A DNA stretch of 64,000 bases from Rhytidiadelphus loreus (Eukaryota > Streptophyta > Bryopsida > Hypnales > Hylocomiaceae): positions 27,632,760-27,696,759 of the forward strand of contig OX344762.1 in the NCBI GenBank assembly GCA_947034895.1, in the 5' to 3' direction. Positions 44,230 to 54,246 of the stretch are shown piece after piece. Each line of letters begins with the position of its first letter. Position 1 is the stretch's first letter. Below the pieces are notes generated by a model. It was not told where the DNA came from, ran no database searches, and saw nothing but the letters and a program-made list of their open reading frames with translations. A program made the position numbers and the translations under genes.

Positions 44230-45830
44230 CATCCTATCAGTGTATTATTTAACAAGTGGATTTTAAATTTGAACACCCTCTGAAGATTTGTATAAAAACA
44301 TTCCTATTTGATTTTCTCTATTCTCTATGCATCATCATACTTATGTATAGTTTACCACCTTCATCTAAAATTTAAAAATAGAGGAAAGAGATTTAAATTA
44401 GAGCTTCTCCTCTTGAATTATGCAAATCTCTAAAAGTCATCCTACCAGGGTATTATTTATGAAGTAGATTTTAAAATACAAAATAATAAAATGTAGATTT
44501 TAGAAAGAGCTTTCCATTTTGAATTTCACTATCCTCCAAGTATCATCAATTCATCATACTCATGTATTATTTACCACTTTAATTTCAAGCTTAAAAATTA
44601 GAAGAAAGAGATTTAAATAAGAATTATTCCATTTGATTTAATATATGCAATCTCAAATAATCATCCTATGGGAGTATTATTTATCAAATGTATTTCAAAA
44701 TACAAAATAATGAATGGAGATATTTGCAATACCTTCCCCATTTAATTTTCTCGATTCTCCAAGCATCCTTGTAATCAACTATTTATGAATTATTCACCAC
44801 CTTCATCTTTGACTTCAAAATTAGATGGAAGAAATTTGAATTAAGACTTCCTTTTTTTTATTTAATTTAGGCAAATCTCAAAGAATCATCCTATGGATGT
44901 ATTATTTATCAACTGTTTTTCAAGATACAAAATAATGAATGGAGATATTTGCAATACCTTCCCCATTTATTTTTCTTGATTCTCCAAGCATCCTTGTACT
45001 CAACTACTTATGAATTATTTACCACATTTATCTCTAACTTAAAAATTAGAAGGAAGAGATTTGAATTAAAACTTCCCCTTTTGATTTATGCAAATCTCAA
45101 AGACTTATCCTATGGGTGTATTATTTATAAATTGTTTTTCAAGATACAAAATAATGCATGAAGATATTTGCAATACCTTCCCCATTTAATTTTCTTGATT
45201 CTCCAAGCTTCTTTGTACTCATGAATTATTTACCACCTTCATCTTTAATTTAAAAAATTAGTGGGGAAGGAATTTAAATGAAAACTTCCCCTTTTGATTT
45301 AATTTATGCAAATTTCAACAAATTATCCTACTAGAGGGGTCTATAATTTATGAAGTGTATTTCAAAATACAAAATAATGCATGAAAATATTTTCAATACC
45401 TTCCCCATTTAATTTTCTTGATTCTCCAAACATCTATGTACTTATGAATTATTTACCACCTTCATCTCTAACTTAAAAAATTAGTGGGGAAGGAATTTAA
45501 ATGAAAACTTCCCCTTTTGATTTAATTTATGCAAATTTCAACAAATTATCCTACTAAAGGGGTCTATAATTTATGAAGTGGATTTCAAAATACAAAATAA
45601 TGCATGAAAATATTTGCAATACCTTCCCCATTTAATTTTCTTGATTCTCCAAACAACTTTGTACTTATGAATTATTTACCATATTCACTTCTAAATTAGT
45701 GGGGAAGAGATTTAAATGAAAATTTCCCCTACGGATTTAAACAAATCTCAAATAGTCATTCTATAAGTGTATAATTTATCAAATGATTTCTAAAATACAA
45801 AAAAATATATGGAGAGATATGTATGATCTT
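44230..45830. repeat. AT-rich tandem array, about 7 units of about 225 bp
   Basis: Each unit contains GCAATACCTTCCCCATTTAA, TTTTCTTGATTCTCCAA, ATGAATTATTTACCAC, TTAGAAGG/TTAGTGGGGAAG, CTTCCCCTTTTGATTTA and a TACAAAATAATG block. Unit starts fall near 44290, 44500, 44725, 44955, 45175, 45400 and 45620. Adjacent late units are most alike, suggesting recent expansion there. Confidence 0.85.
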
Positions 45831-46260
45831 TCTTATTTGATTTATTTCATATCATGTAATCCCAATCAAATAAATGAAAATGAACCATTGATATATATTT
45901 AACAAAATTGCATGTTTGCAAAACTTGAGTGTTCAATAGAAGATGACATCTTGCCATAAAATTTATATACTAGAGCTAATTAATAGATCAAACAAGATAT
46001 TATCAAATACAAGTAGTACTATAGAGAATCCAAAGCAACTAGATTTTTAGAAGAGCTTTCATTTCTAATAAATGAGATTAGATGTGAAAGCTATGAAATT
46101 TGATCTCATCAAAGTCCATTTACTTAGCTCACCTAACAAGGTACGTCCACTAATGTACCTAGCAAACTAAAACAAAAGTAATTGACTATAATGAAGTTGT
46201 CAATTTCTACTTTCATCACCCAAAAATTGCAATCCAATGCGTTTTTCAAGTAACTTTGAG

Positions 46261-46910
46261 TCTTGGGCAACCTCTCATGGAGGAGAATGCGGGTTAGGGC
46301 GAGTGCTTAAGGGTGACCTCGGGTAAAGGGCGACTGCGGGTGGAGGTGGAAAGAATGGCCCTTCCCTTTGTCTTAAAATTGGCAAATTTGGGCTGTTTGG
46401 GGGTTTCTAGGGGCGACTTCGGGTCTTGGGCGACCTCTCATGGAGGAGAACGCGGGTTAGGGCGAGTGCTTAAGGGCGACCTCGGATAAGGGGCGACCGC
46501 GGGTGGAGGTGGAAAAAATGGCCCTCTTTTTGTCCAAAAATTGGCAAATTTGGGCCGTTTGGGGGTTTCTAGGGGTGACTTCGGGTCTTGGGCGACCTCT
46601 CATGGAGGAGAACGTGGGTTAAGGCGAGTGTTTAAGGGCAACCTCGGGTAAGGGATGACTGCGGGTGGAGGTGGAAAGAATGGCCTTCCTTTTGTCCAAA
46701 AATTGGCAAATTTGGGCCATTTGGGGGTTTCTAGGGGCGACTTCGGGTCTTGGGCAACCTCTCATGGAGGAGAACGCAGGTTAGGGCGAGTGCTTAAGGG
46801 TGACCTCGGGTAAGGGGCGACCGCGAGTGGAGGTGGAAAGAATGGCCCTCCTTTTGTCCAAAAATTGGCAAATTTGGGCCGTTTGGGGGTTTCTAGGGGC
46901 AACTAAAATT
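46261..46910. repeat. GGGCGAC-rich tandem array, 4 units of 150-173 bp
   Basis: Units start at 46261, 46434, 46586 and 46748. Each carries TCTTGGGCGACCTCTCATGG, AGGAGAACGCGGGTTAGGGC, GGGCGACCTCGGGTAAGG, GGGCGACCGCGGGTGGAGG, a short AT stretch (TTGGCAAATTTGGG) and GTTTGGGGGTTTCTAGGGG. The units are over 90% alike. GC content and motif contrast sharply with the AT-rich DNA on either side, and the same GGGCGAC word fills both ends of the host element. Confidence 0.9.
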
Positions 46911-47584
46911 GACATCACTAAGCATATGGTGACATAATGACATGTGCTTCTAATTCAAAGTTGGTCACCAACAAGTGAGGACAGAGATTATACGCTTTTT
47001 AATGAGAGATCCTTAGTAGAAACAAATATTTGACGATGTGGTCAACAATAAAAGGACTCTTTTGATTTTAGTTACCTATAGTAAGGCCGCAGGTGCTACT
47101 ATAGAGACACTCATCCATGCAACTATTCAAATATGACAATGGAATATTTGAAAACACATTAGTAATGAGGTACTTTGTGAGGAAGTTGGATATAGTCATT
47201 GAACCTGATTCAAAGAAGCAACTAATATGTAGATAGGTGGTAAAGCTACTCATGGTTGTTAAAGCCCCTGAAGTTGTTTATCGCATTGATGTTTTGTAAT
47301 AGGGTATGTTGTTATTATGTTAGTACAAATAAAAACATAGGTCACATTTCATACTTCTAAATTTTGAAAAGGAAAGTAAATATATTAACCACTTTTTATA
47401 TGATATGCCATTTAGAAAAAATATTAAATATTCAAAACGCTAGGTGCCAAGGTTTATGTATTGAATCTTGAATTTGAATTCTTTTGTGCAAATATTTTGT
47501 AATTTTTTCCAAACAATGTACTTTAATTTATTTGCTTCTAAACTAATGTGTGTAAAAGTGTACAAAAATAAAGTTGAGTTTTAA

Positions 47585-48478
47585 CCCCTAAAGGACCAAC
47601 TTGAGTCCTTTTGAAGGACTTTAAAGAGTTCAAGTAGGTGCACATAGTCTCAATTTTCATTTTCATTTTTTGAACTTTTTTGGAGGATAGAAGAGTACAT
47701 CATCTTTGTAAGAATATAAATTTTTCTTCAATTGGTGTCCAAAAGCAAAATTTATGCCACCCTAAGCTGAAAATAGAGGTCAGCAAGCAACAAAAAAATT
47801 ACAATAAGTCAATTAATATTAAATTTTTTTCCCTCAAATATTATATTTTTGTCTACATGTGAAGCTTTGATTCATTCCATTTGGACTAGCAATGAAAAAA
47901 TTATGGACAATCTTGTCTTTTAGACAATCTAAACAATTTTTTGAAAAAACATCTTATATGATATATTTTTGAATGCAATTTATACAACTTTTTTGAAAAT
48001 TGTTTAATATAGTTAAGTTTGTCTACTAGAACAATCTCACCATTGTGCTTATTGTGTTTCAATTCCAACTTAGAGCTATTAACAATTTAGTTTTTCATTC
48101 AATCATAGACCAACTTCTATTCAACAATTTCTTAAAGAATGAAAATCAAGTGTGTTTCTATTGAAATTTTTTGCTTAAACTTTCAATTCAATTTTTCAAC
48201 ATAATTTTTTAAAATTTAGAGTTTATAGTGCAATTTTTTTCCACAAATGGTGGTCAAAGTCATCTGAAATTGCAAGCCAAAGTTCAATTTTTTTTCCAAC
48301 TTTGAATGCTAATATCTTCCAATCTATATGGCCAAACTTTATGAAAATTTTACCACATGATCTTAGACAACTTAAGTACAAGATCTTATGGTTAGATTCT
48401 CCAAAAAATATTTTTTCTATTTTCTTGGATGACTGTAGCAGAAGTGGCAGTTTTGAATTGCACTACAAATCACTCCTA
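47585..48478. repeat. 0.9-kb TTAA-family unit, reversed, inside the hAT-like element
   Basis: Starts after TTAA (47581-47584) with CCCCTAAAGGACCAACTTG and runs to GTGGCAGTTTTGAATTGCAC. It is the reverse complement of the 43326-44225 unit. Its other terminus is replaced by the GTCGCCCC array. Confidence 0.8.
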
Positions 48479-48484
48479 CAAGAG

Positions 48485-48548
48485 GTCGCCCCTACCTCCA
48501 GTCGCCCCTATATGCAGTCGCCCCTATATGCAGTCGCCCCTACATGCA
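48485..48548. repeat. 16-bp tandem repeat GTCGCCCCTATATGCA, 4 copies
   Basis: Copies start at 48485, 48501, 48517 and 48533. The unit is the reverse complement of a GGGCGAC-containing word found at the opposite end of the element, so the motif points inwards from both ends. Confidence 0.9.
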
Positions 48549-48940
48549 GTCCCCTAGTACCCGTATGCGCCCCTTGAGTTTGCCATGTAGATGCCACATG
48601 GCATCTAGTTGGAGGGGGGTAATTTTATATAAAGTCAAAGGTAAATTTGACTATTCGTGACGTCGTGCGGGCTCTACTAGACGTCGCGCGACGTCTGTCT
48701 GTCGCAGTGTCGCGTTGTCGCAGCGAACAACCCTGAACGTGACTATGTTTTTTGTGATGTTCTTTGAAATATGGACATTAGATAGGACAGAAGCTTGTTA
48801 TGACCCTAACGTTGACGTGTTTCTTGCAACATCCAAGTGAATTAAGCCTCCCATGGCCAAAGTCCCATTTCTTTGCTCATGTTTTAAAAAACATTCTTGT
48901 TTCATGCTAACATCCAAAAAAACAGGGGCTCCTACTAGTG

Positions 48941-49048
48941 AAGTGAAGATCCATGGCTCATGCACAAGTGTAACAACATGGTGTCAATAATCATATATAT
49001 GACCTGTAAGAACGTAAGTAATGACTTCTGTGATTCATATAACATTCA
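48941..49048. repeat. Direct repeat, partner of 36465-36568
   Basis: It lies between the two hAT insertions and represents pre-insertion DNA. Confidence 0.85.
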
Positions 49049-49179
49049 GCAACCTGGGTTGTCTTTTCTCCAATAGACTGATGTGGAATATTTCACATCA
49101 TTCAATGATTTGGCATTGAATATTCCTCATCCATCAGTAGTTTTAAGGACAAAATGACATTCAACAGAAAACTTGTCAG

Positions 49180-49198
49180 TTTAGGGTTTAGGGTTTAG
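49180..49198. repeat. Short plant telomere-like repeat (TTTAGGG, 2.7 copies)
   Basis: TTTAGGGTTTAGGGTTTAG, 16 bp left of the target duplication of the hAT element. Too short to be a telomere relic with certainty. Confidence 0.6.
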
Positions 49199-49221
49199 TC
49201 TTGCACCTCGACAGGATCAAG

Positions 49222-52200
49222 CAGGGTTTTTTTTTCTGGCGATTTGGAGCAAAATTGCACCAAAATTTTGACCCTGGCACCAAGGCTATGGGAAAATAAC
49301 AAGGAAAAAACACCTAAAATCGCCTATACCCACGCACGGTCTTGGGCCTTAGCGCTTTTTCCACGCGAAACAGTCGTCTTCCTGGATTTCAAATCACTAG
49401 CGCCGCCTGGCTAGTCACTTCGCGCGCGCCTCTCCTCCGGCCACATCAACTCCAGAACGTCCATCTCTTTCAATTGTGCGCGCCACCATCTCTCAGCTTA
49501 ATTTGCCCCTTCTTCAAGGCCACTTTCTCTGAGGGATTTATGATAGTTGTCGCCACCTTGTTTGCGCTCTTCAAGTTTCAAGTAGCCCACTCTGCTTCGC
49601 TTTAGTGTTCTACGTAGCCCACTCTGCGATGCTATAGGTTTTGAAGGAGCCAGTTATGAATCTATAGGACATGTTTGAAGCCAGCATGAATGCGTGATGG
49701 AGAATTTCTGTAGGGTTTTGTTGCATTTGATGTATCTCCATAGAATGATGTCTCCCCATGAAGTGCGCCACCGTGTAGGACTTAGGGTTCAGCCGCGGGG
49801 GCAGATTGAGCCATTGTGGGATTTATACGGTGGTTCCATTTCCGATTACCGCAGCGTGATGACCAAGTATCCCCCTCGCAATTTGCTGTTTTTTTCATTG
49901 TGTCGCGTTGGTTAACGTGGGTCGTGGAGTTCCGGGATTTTGGATTTGCCTTTCTTTCCTTTGCGGTGTGTGTGTGGAGACAGGGTTACGATTGGGTGCT
50001 TCTTGGTTGGAGAGGTGCGATGGCGGACTTCCCCTCCAGTCCCCCGAACATCGGATTTGGAGCAGCGACGCAGGCGACGCAGAAGAAGCACCTCGCAGAT
50101 CGGCGGCAACGAAAACTAGCCCGATTACAGGACGAAGCGAAGGCAGTGGAGCGAAAGGCAATTGCATCCAAGCGAGCGCTGGAGACTGAGGCGAAAAAGA
50201 GGGCAAGAAGTAGCGCAACAATGCGCACTTATTTCACGTCCAGCCGCAATTCATTGAATCGCGGCTCCCTGCAATCCAGCGACAGTGGCGGCTTCGGGGC
50301 GACGTCTTCCACTGCGGAGATTGGGACCTCCCAGTCAATGGACACTAAGGTCATTCTTTCGTGCCCCGCCGTTGTCCCTGTCTCTGATGAAGAAGGAAGT
50401 GAGGAGGACTTGGACTTGAGTGGAGACGATATGGTAGACTCTGACGACAACGCGTTCATGGAGCCTCCAGCTCGTGGTGGCAAAAAGAGGAAGAGCAGAG
50501 ATCTGAAGGTGAAGGGTACTGAGCACAATACGTTCCACAAATTGAAGAAGAATTATGATTTGCAGCGGAAATTCCACAATGAGTGGGCAACCAAAGAGCC
50601 TTGGAGCGAGGCAGTGCTGTCAGAGGACGGTGCAATGCACTTGGTTCATTGTAGGCCTTGCTCTTTAGTTCGTGGAAAACCCATCCACATGGCTCCCAAA
50701 TGGGACACGATCTCGAAACACGGCCAGCGAGAAATTCACAAAAAATGTATGACTCTATATGCAGCTTGTGGTCCTTTGTCTGTGGCAGAGCAGATTCAAG
50801 GGTGTAGCACGTTGGAGTCACGGAAGAAACGAGTGCAGCTTGCGACGTTGTTTCATTTGCTCACAAGTGGGCGGCCAATGACGGAATTTGAGTCACGACT
50901 TGACCTGTACGAGTTCCTCAACGTCCCTGACTTGCCTCGCAAGCATTGGACCGATGGATCTGGCTGGGTCATGGCGGAGCATCTCTACGACTTCGTGAAG
51001 CAGAAAATACAAGCACTTGTGAGCGGTGCCTCTTATTTTGCATTGTCGGCAGATGAAACCAGCACTTGCGACAACACCAGTTGGATTGCTATTCATGCAT
51101 ACGTCATGGTGAACTGGTGCCGCGTTCCTCTCCTGCTTACGATTCGGAAGATAGAAGCCGATGGTGCCACGGCTAACAACTTGACCGCTGTGATCATAGA
51201 TGCTTTGAGTGTGTATGGGGAGGTCAGTGATGCTGAAATTGGAGAGAAACTGTTGTATTTTGGCGCAGATGGGGTGAGTAGCTTTCAAGGGTTGAAGTCG
51301 GGGGTCACGACGCAGATCAAAGGTAAATTCGCTTCTTTTGCGACTGGAGTGCACTGTTGCGCGCACCGCTTGAATTTGTCCGCCCAGTCCCTGTCTTCGA
51401 TGACAGTCATGCACGTTGTTGAGGAAGTGCTCCGCACAACTCACTCGTACTTTGCACACTCTCCTAAAAAAACAGCCGAATTTAGGACTTTGGCTCAGCA
51501 GCTTCAATCCAAAGGGCTGAAAATGTTGAAGAACGTGAAAAGGCGGTGGATGAGCTGCTTGGCTCTACTCTGCAGACTATTGGCAGAGTATAGAGGTGTC
51601 ACCGCAATGATGTTGGCAGACAAGAATGACAAAAAATGGGGGCAGAAGGCACGGGTGAGAGTCTATTCTTTCTCTTTTTTTTCTGCTTGATTAACTGCGG
51701 TGCTGTGGTGCTTGATTGATTGTGGTGCTTGATTCACTGTGGTGCTGAGGAGTGCTGATTTATGTGTTGTACTAATTTGCGGGCTTCTTGTTTGCACAAG
51801 CTAATCTAGCACTCCTGCTGGACCCCTACGTGTTGCTTGGAATGTTGTCTCTTCTCCCAATGCTGGAGGCTGTGGACACTCTCATTCAGTGGGCTCAGAA
51901 GCAAGATGCTTTCATTTGTAATTTCGTGGGAGCCCTGGGCACATGCCAGAGCAACCTCTTCACATTTTACCAAAATGACAATACAGCTTTCCGCATGGAT
52001 GAGTTCCATGCATTTAACCAAGTTGTACAGTGTTCTCACGAGCAGATTTTGATGAAGTGGGAGGCGAATATGAACTTGCCTTGTGAAAATTTGTGCTTCG
52101 TGGTGGGTGGACAAACAGTGTATGCCCTGCACGAAGGGAACATGGTGCATCGGGAGGCTTATACTTCAATTATTTCCAGTGTTCAAAGTGATTGCAAAGG

Positions 52201-54238
52201 TGAGTAATTGTTTTCTATATTTTTCCCATTCTGTGCTTCAATTTTTGTGCATGTTGGTGCATGTTGAGTTTCACTGCATGATTTTGTATTCTAAAACTTG
52301 CAATACCTACCTTAACTGTTCCCTTCGTGGTCTGGCAGAGGCTGCAAACAAGCTGATGGAGGAGATGGCTAGTCGGTTCTCCAATCACGGCTTGATGGAC
52401 GCTCTGGGAATTGTGTACCCGTAGTACTGGCTGCAAGGGGATTGCCAAGAGAGATTCCAAAAACATCTCCAGATCATCAAAGACTTCTATGGAGAGCCAA
52501 AGTGGGTTGGGGATGGTGAGAGCAAGCGCTAGATCCCTGCGGTGTTGGATAAATTCTTGTTGGACTCGAAGCAGCCTCTGTTCAAAATTGCAATGCTTGC
52601 AAATGCTCGCACAGCCATGGAGATGCCACCGCTGAATGCTCCTGCGCATCAACTCGTGAACCCCTTCACCAAGCTGTAGAGAGTTTTAGATGTCAACTCC
52701 TTACTAGGCAAACATTTTGGAGAGTATATAAAATTGGCACAAATTGCCATGGTCCACGTATTGGGCAGTGTGGAAGACGAACGCACTTTCTCAGCGCTAT
52801 CTTTCCTGAAGGACAGGCTGCGCAATAGACTCGATCAGCACCTTGGCGTTGTTGTAGGCATGCATTGCCAACATGTTTATACTTTACATAATTTTTCGTA
52901 TGACGATTGCTTCAAGCAATGGGTGTTGGCTACTGAGCGGCAACGGTATGCAGTGACTGCGTGACAGCTAGTGTAGATGGAAGACATAGTTCAGTAGTGC
53001 AGCCTCCAGAGCTATCTTCTGCAACTACAACTTGTTAGTTTGCATGACACCTTTGCTTGAGCAAACAGGTGCTAGATTATGAATGCCAGATCATTTCACT
53101 TGTGGGCTTCTGGCTGCAAGTTTAGTTAGTGGTGAGTATTCTTGATTTCTAGCTCTTATGTAATGGCACTCCCATGTGTTTTTTCTCATAACGTCATGTG
53201 GCTGTGGCTCTTCACAGATTTGGAGTTGAGAGTGCCAGTCGTTCAAGCGATGTGGACATCATGCGCAAAGTCATACATTCTTGCCTTTCTATTTTGTGTT
53301 TTAGACTGCACATTGTATGCTTAGGGTTCAAAGTTGTATGATTGGCAGGTAGACTTCAAAGTGCCGAGTGTAGCATGCGTTGGAGTTGTATTTGTCGCCC
53401 AGTCTTCATAGTTGTTCAGGTAAATTCAGGCAATTGCTACTGATTTTCAATGTTGCTTGCAATTCAGTTTGTTTGCAACTTGGTGGCTTGTCCACAATAC
53501 GTATCCATTGCATTCCCTTTCTATTTTCTAACTTAGGCATTGGAGGTCTCAATTATGTTGCTTGCAGGTGATATCAAGGCACTTTCTGGGAGAAGGATTT
53601 GGAAAACGTATCTGCTGCTTTGTGTGGCATTTGACACATAATGCACTAGTATAATTGCATTGTTGTAATGTCTCTTGCATTAGTATGTTGGTTTGCATAG
53701 CTACTAAAATTGTGCAAATGTTACAAAACTCGAAACTTTTCAAACATGCACTAAATCAAGCATCAGAGTGCTTGTGTTTGTTTTGCAGGTCCTGTTTTCA
53801 TACTTGCGGTACTAGGAGCATTAGGAGGAAATTCTTAAACTTGTAGTTGTTACTCTGAAGTTTGTTTTTCACAAAATGTGTTTCCTCCTCCATTTAAATG
53901 AAATCGCCATTTCTGTGTTGGATGCTTGCATACTATAGTTAAAATGTCTTCATAATTTTGCAATAATGTGAAAGGTGCAGCCAGAAGAAATTCAATTTTC
54001 CACTTGCAATAGCTAAACCTCCACCAACGGCACCAAGATGGAATTTGGAGTCGCCACTTTGTGCAACAGAGAAATTTCCAAAAAAGCCAGTGCCGTTAAA
54101 TTGAAAAAAAAAATACTGTGAAGCTAGTGACTTCACAAAAAAAATGCAATAATAAATTCTAAAAAAGCCACATGGCCTACCCACACTTGCTCTTTGGAGA
54201 GAAAGTAGCACCCACACCTAAATGAAAAAACAACCCTG
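49222..54238 (+). mobile_element. Complete-ended hAT transposon, 5.02 kb
   Basis: Bounded by a perfect 8-bp direct repeat GGATCAAG (49214-49221 and 54239-54246). The termini read inwards CAGGGTTTTTTTTTC and CAGGGTTGTTTTTTC, 14 of 15 identical. Inside is a plus-strand hAT transposase gene (50020-52964). The left 0.8 kb and right 1.27 kb are non-coding and presumably hold the promoter and transposase-binding subterminal regions. The intact target duplication and TIRs indicate a fairly recent insertion, even though the transposase frame is broken. Confidence 0.93.
50020..52964 (+). pseudogene. hAT transposase (BED finger, RNase H-like core, dimerisation domain), degenerate
   Basis: DDE-type transposase for the surrounding hAT element. 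Exon 1 (50020-51654) is open for 545 codons. It has a basic N-terminus, an acidic stretch, a BED-like zinc finger (Cys211-x2-Cys214, His234-x5-His240), and the RNase H-like core with Asp345 (SADETS) and Asp417 (GADGVSSFQG), followed by GVHCCAHRLNL. Exon 2 runs from about 51801 to 52199 and exon 3 from 52339 to 52964 (GAG join, phase 1). Exon 3 ends with the hAT dimerisation domain (SVEDERTFSALSFLKDRLRN). Defects: intron 1 (donor 51655, acceptor 51800) leaves the frame off by one base; exon 3 has in-frame TAG at 52422-52424, 52530-52532 and 52677-52679. The reading frame otherwise continues without indels. The exon 1 ATG is favoured because homology-like sequence starts only after it. The gene cannot make full-length protein without correction or readthrough. 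Confidence 0.88.
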
Positions 54239-54246
54239 GGATCAAG

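Larger units (their letters stand above)
42980..48735. mobile_element. 5.76-kb non-autonomous hAT-like element with mirrored interior
   Basis: Bounded by a perfect 8-bp direct repeat AACGTGAC (42972-42979 and 48736-48743). Both termini read CAGGGTTGT inwards, the hallmark layout of hAT transposons. No transposase is encoded. The order inside is: GC-rich end with CGTC/GTCGCG words and GGGCGAC motifs (43000-43320); a 0.9-kb AT-rich unit (43326-44225); a 225-bp tandem array (44230-45830); a GGGCGAC-rich 150-170-bp array (46261-46910); unique AT-rich DNA; the same 0.9-kb unit reversed (47585-48478); a 16-bp GTCGCCCC array (48485-48548); and a GC-rich end. The ends are therefore mirror images about 1.2 kb deep. 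Mobilisation would need a transposase in trans; the neighbouring hAT element shares the CAGGGTT end. Confidence 0.85.

Noticed and set aside
44230..46910. CRISPR-like or coding tandem array
   Set aside because: Units are long (150-225 bp) with no short constant repeat and variable spacer structure, in eukaryotic DNA, and the arrays do not encode an open repeated peptide.
49180..49198. Interstitial telomere or chromosome end
   Set aside because: Fewer than three TTTAGGG units; such short runs are frequent in plant DNA, including promoters.
52422..52679. Reassigned TAG codon in the genome
   Set aside because: The proteasome gene in this window ends in TAG at the family's expected length, so TAG works as a stop here.
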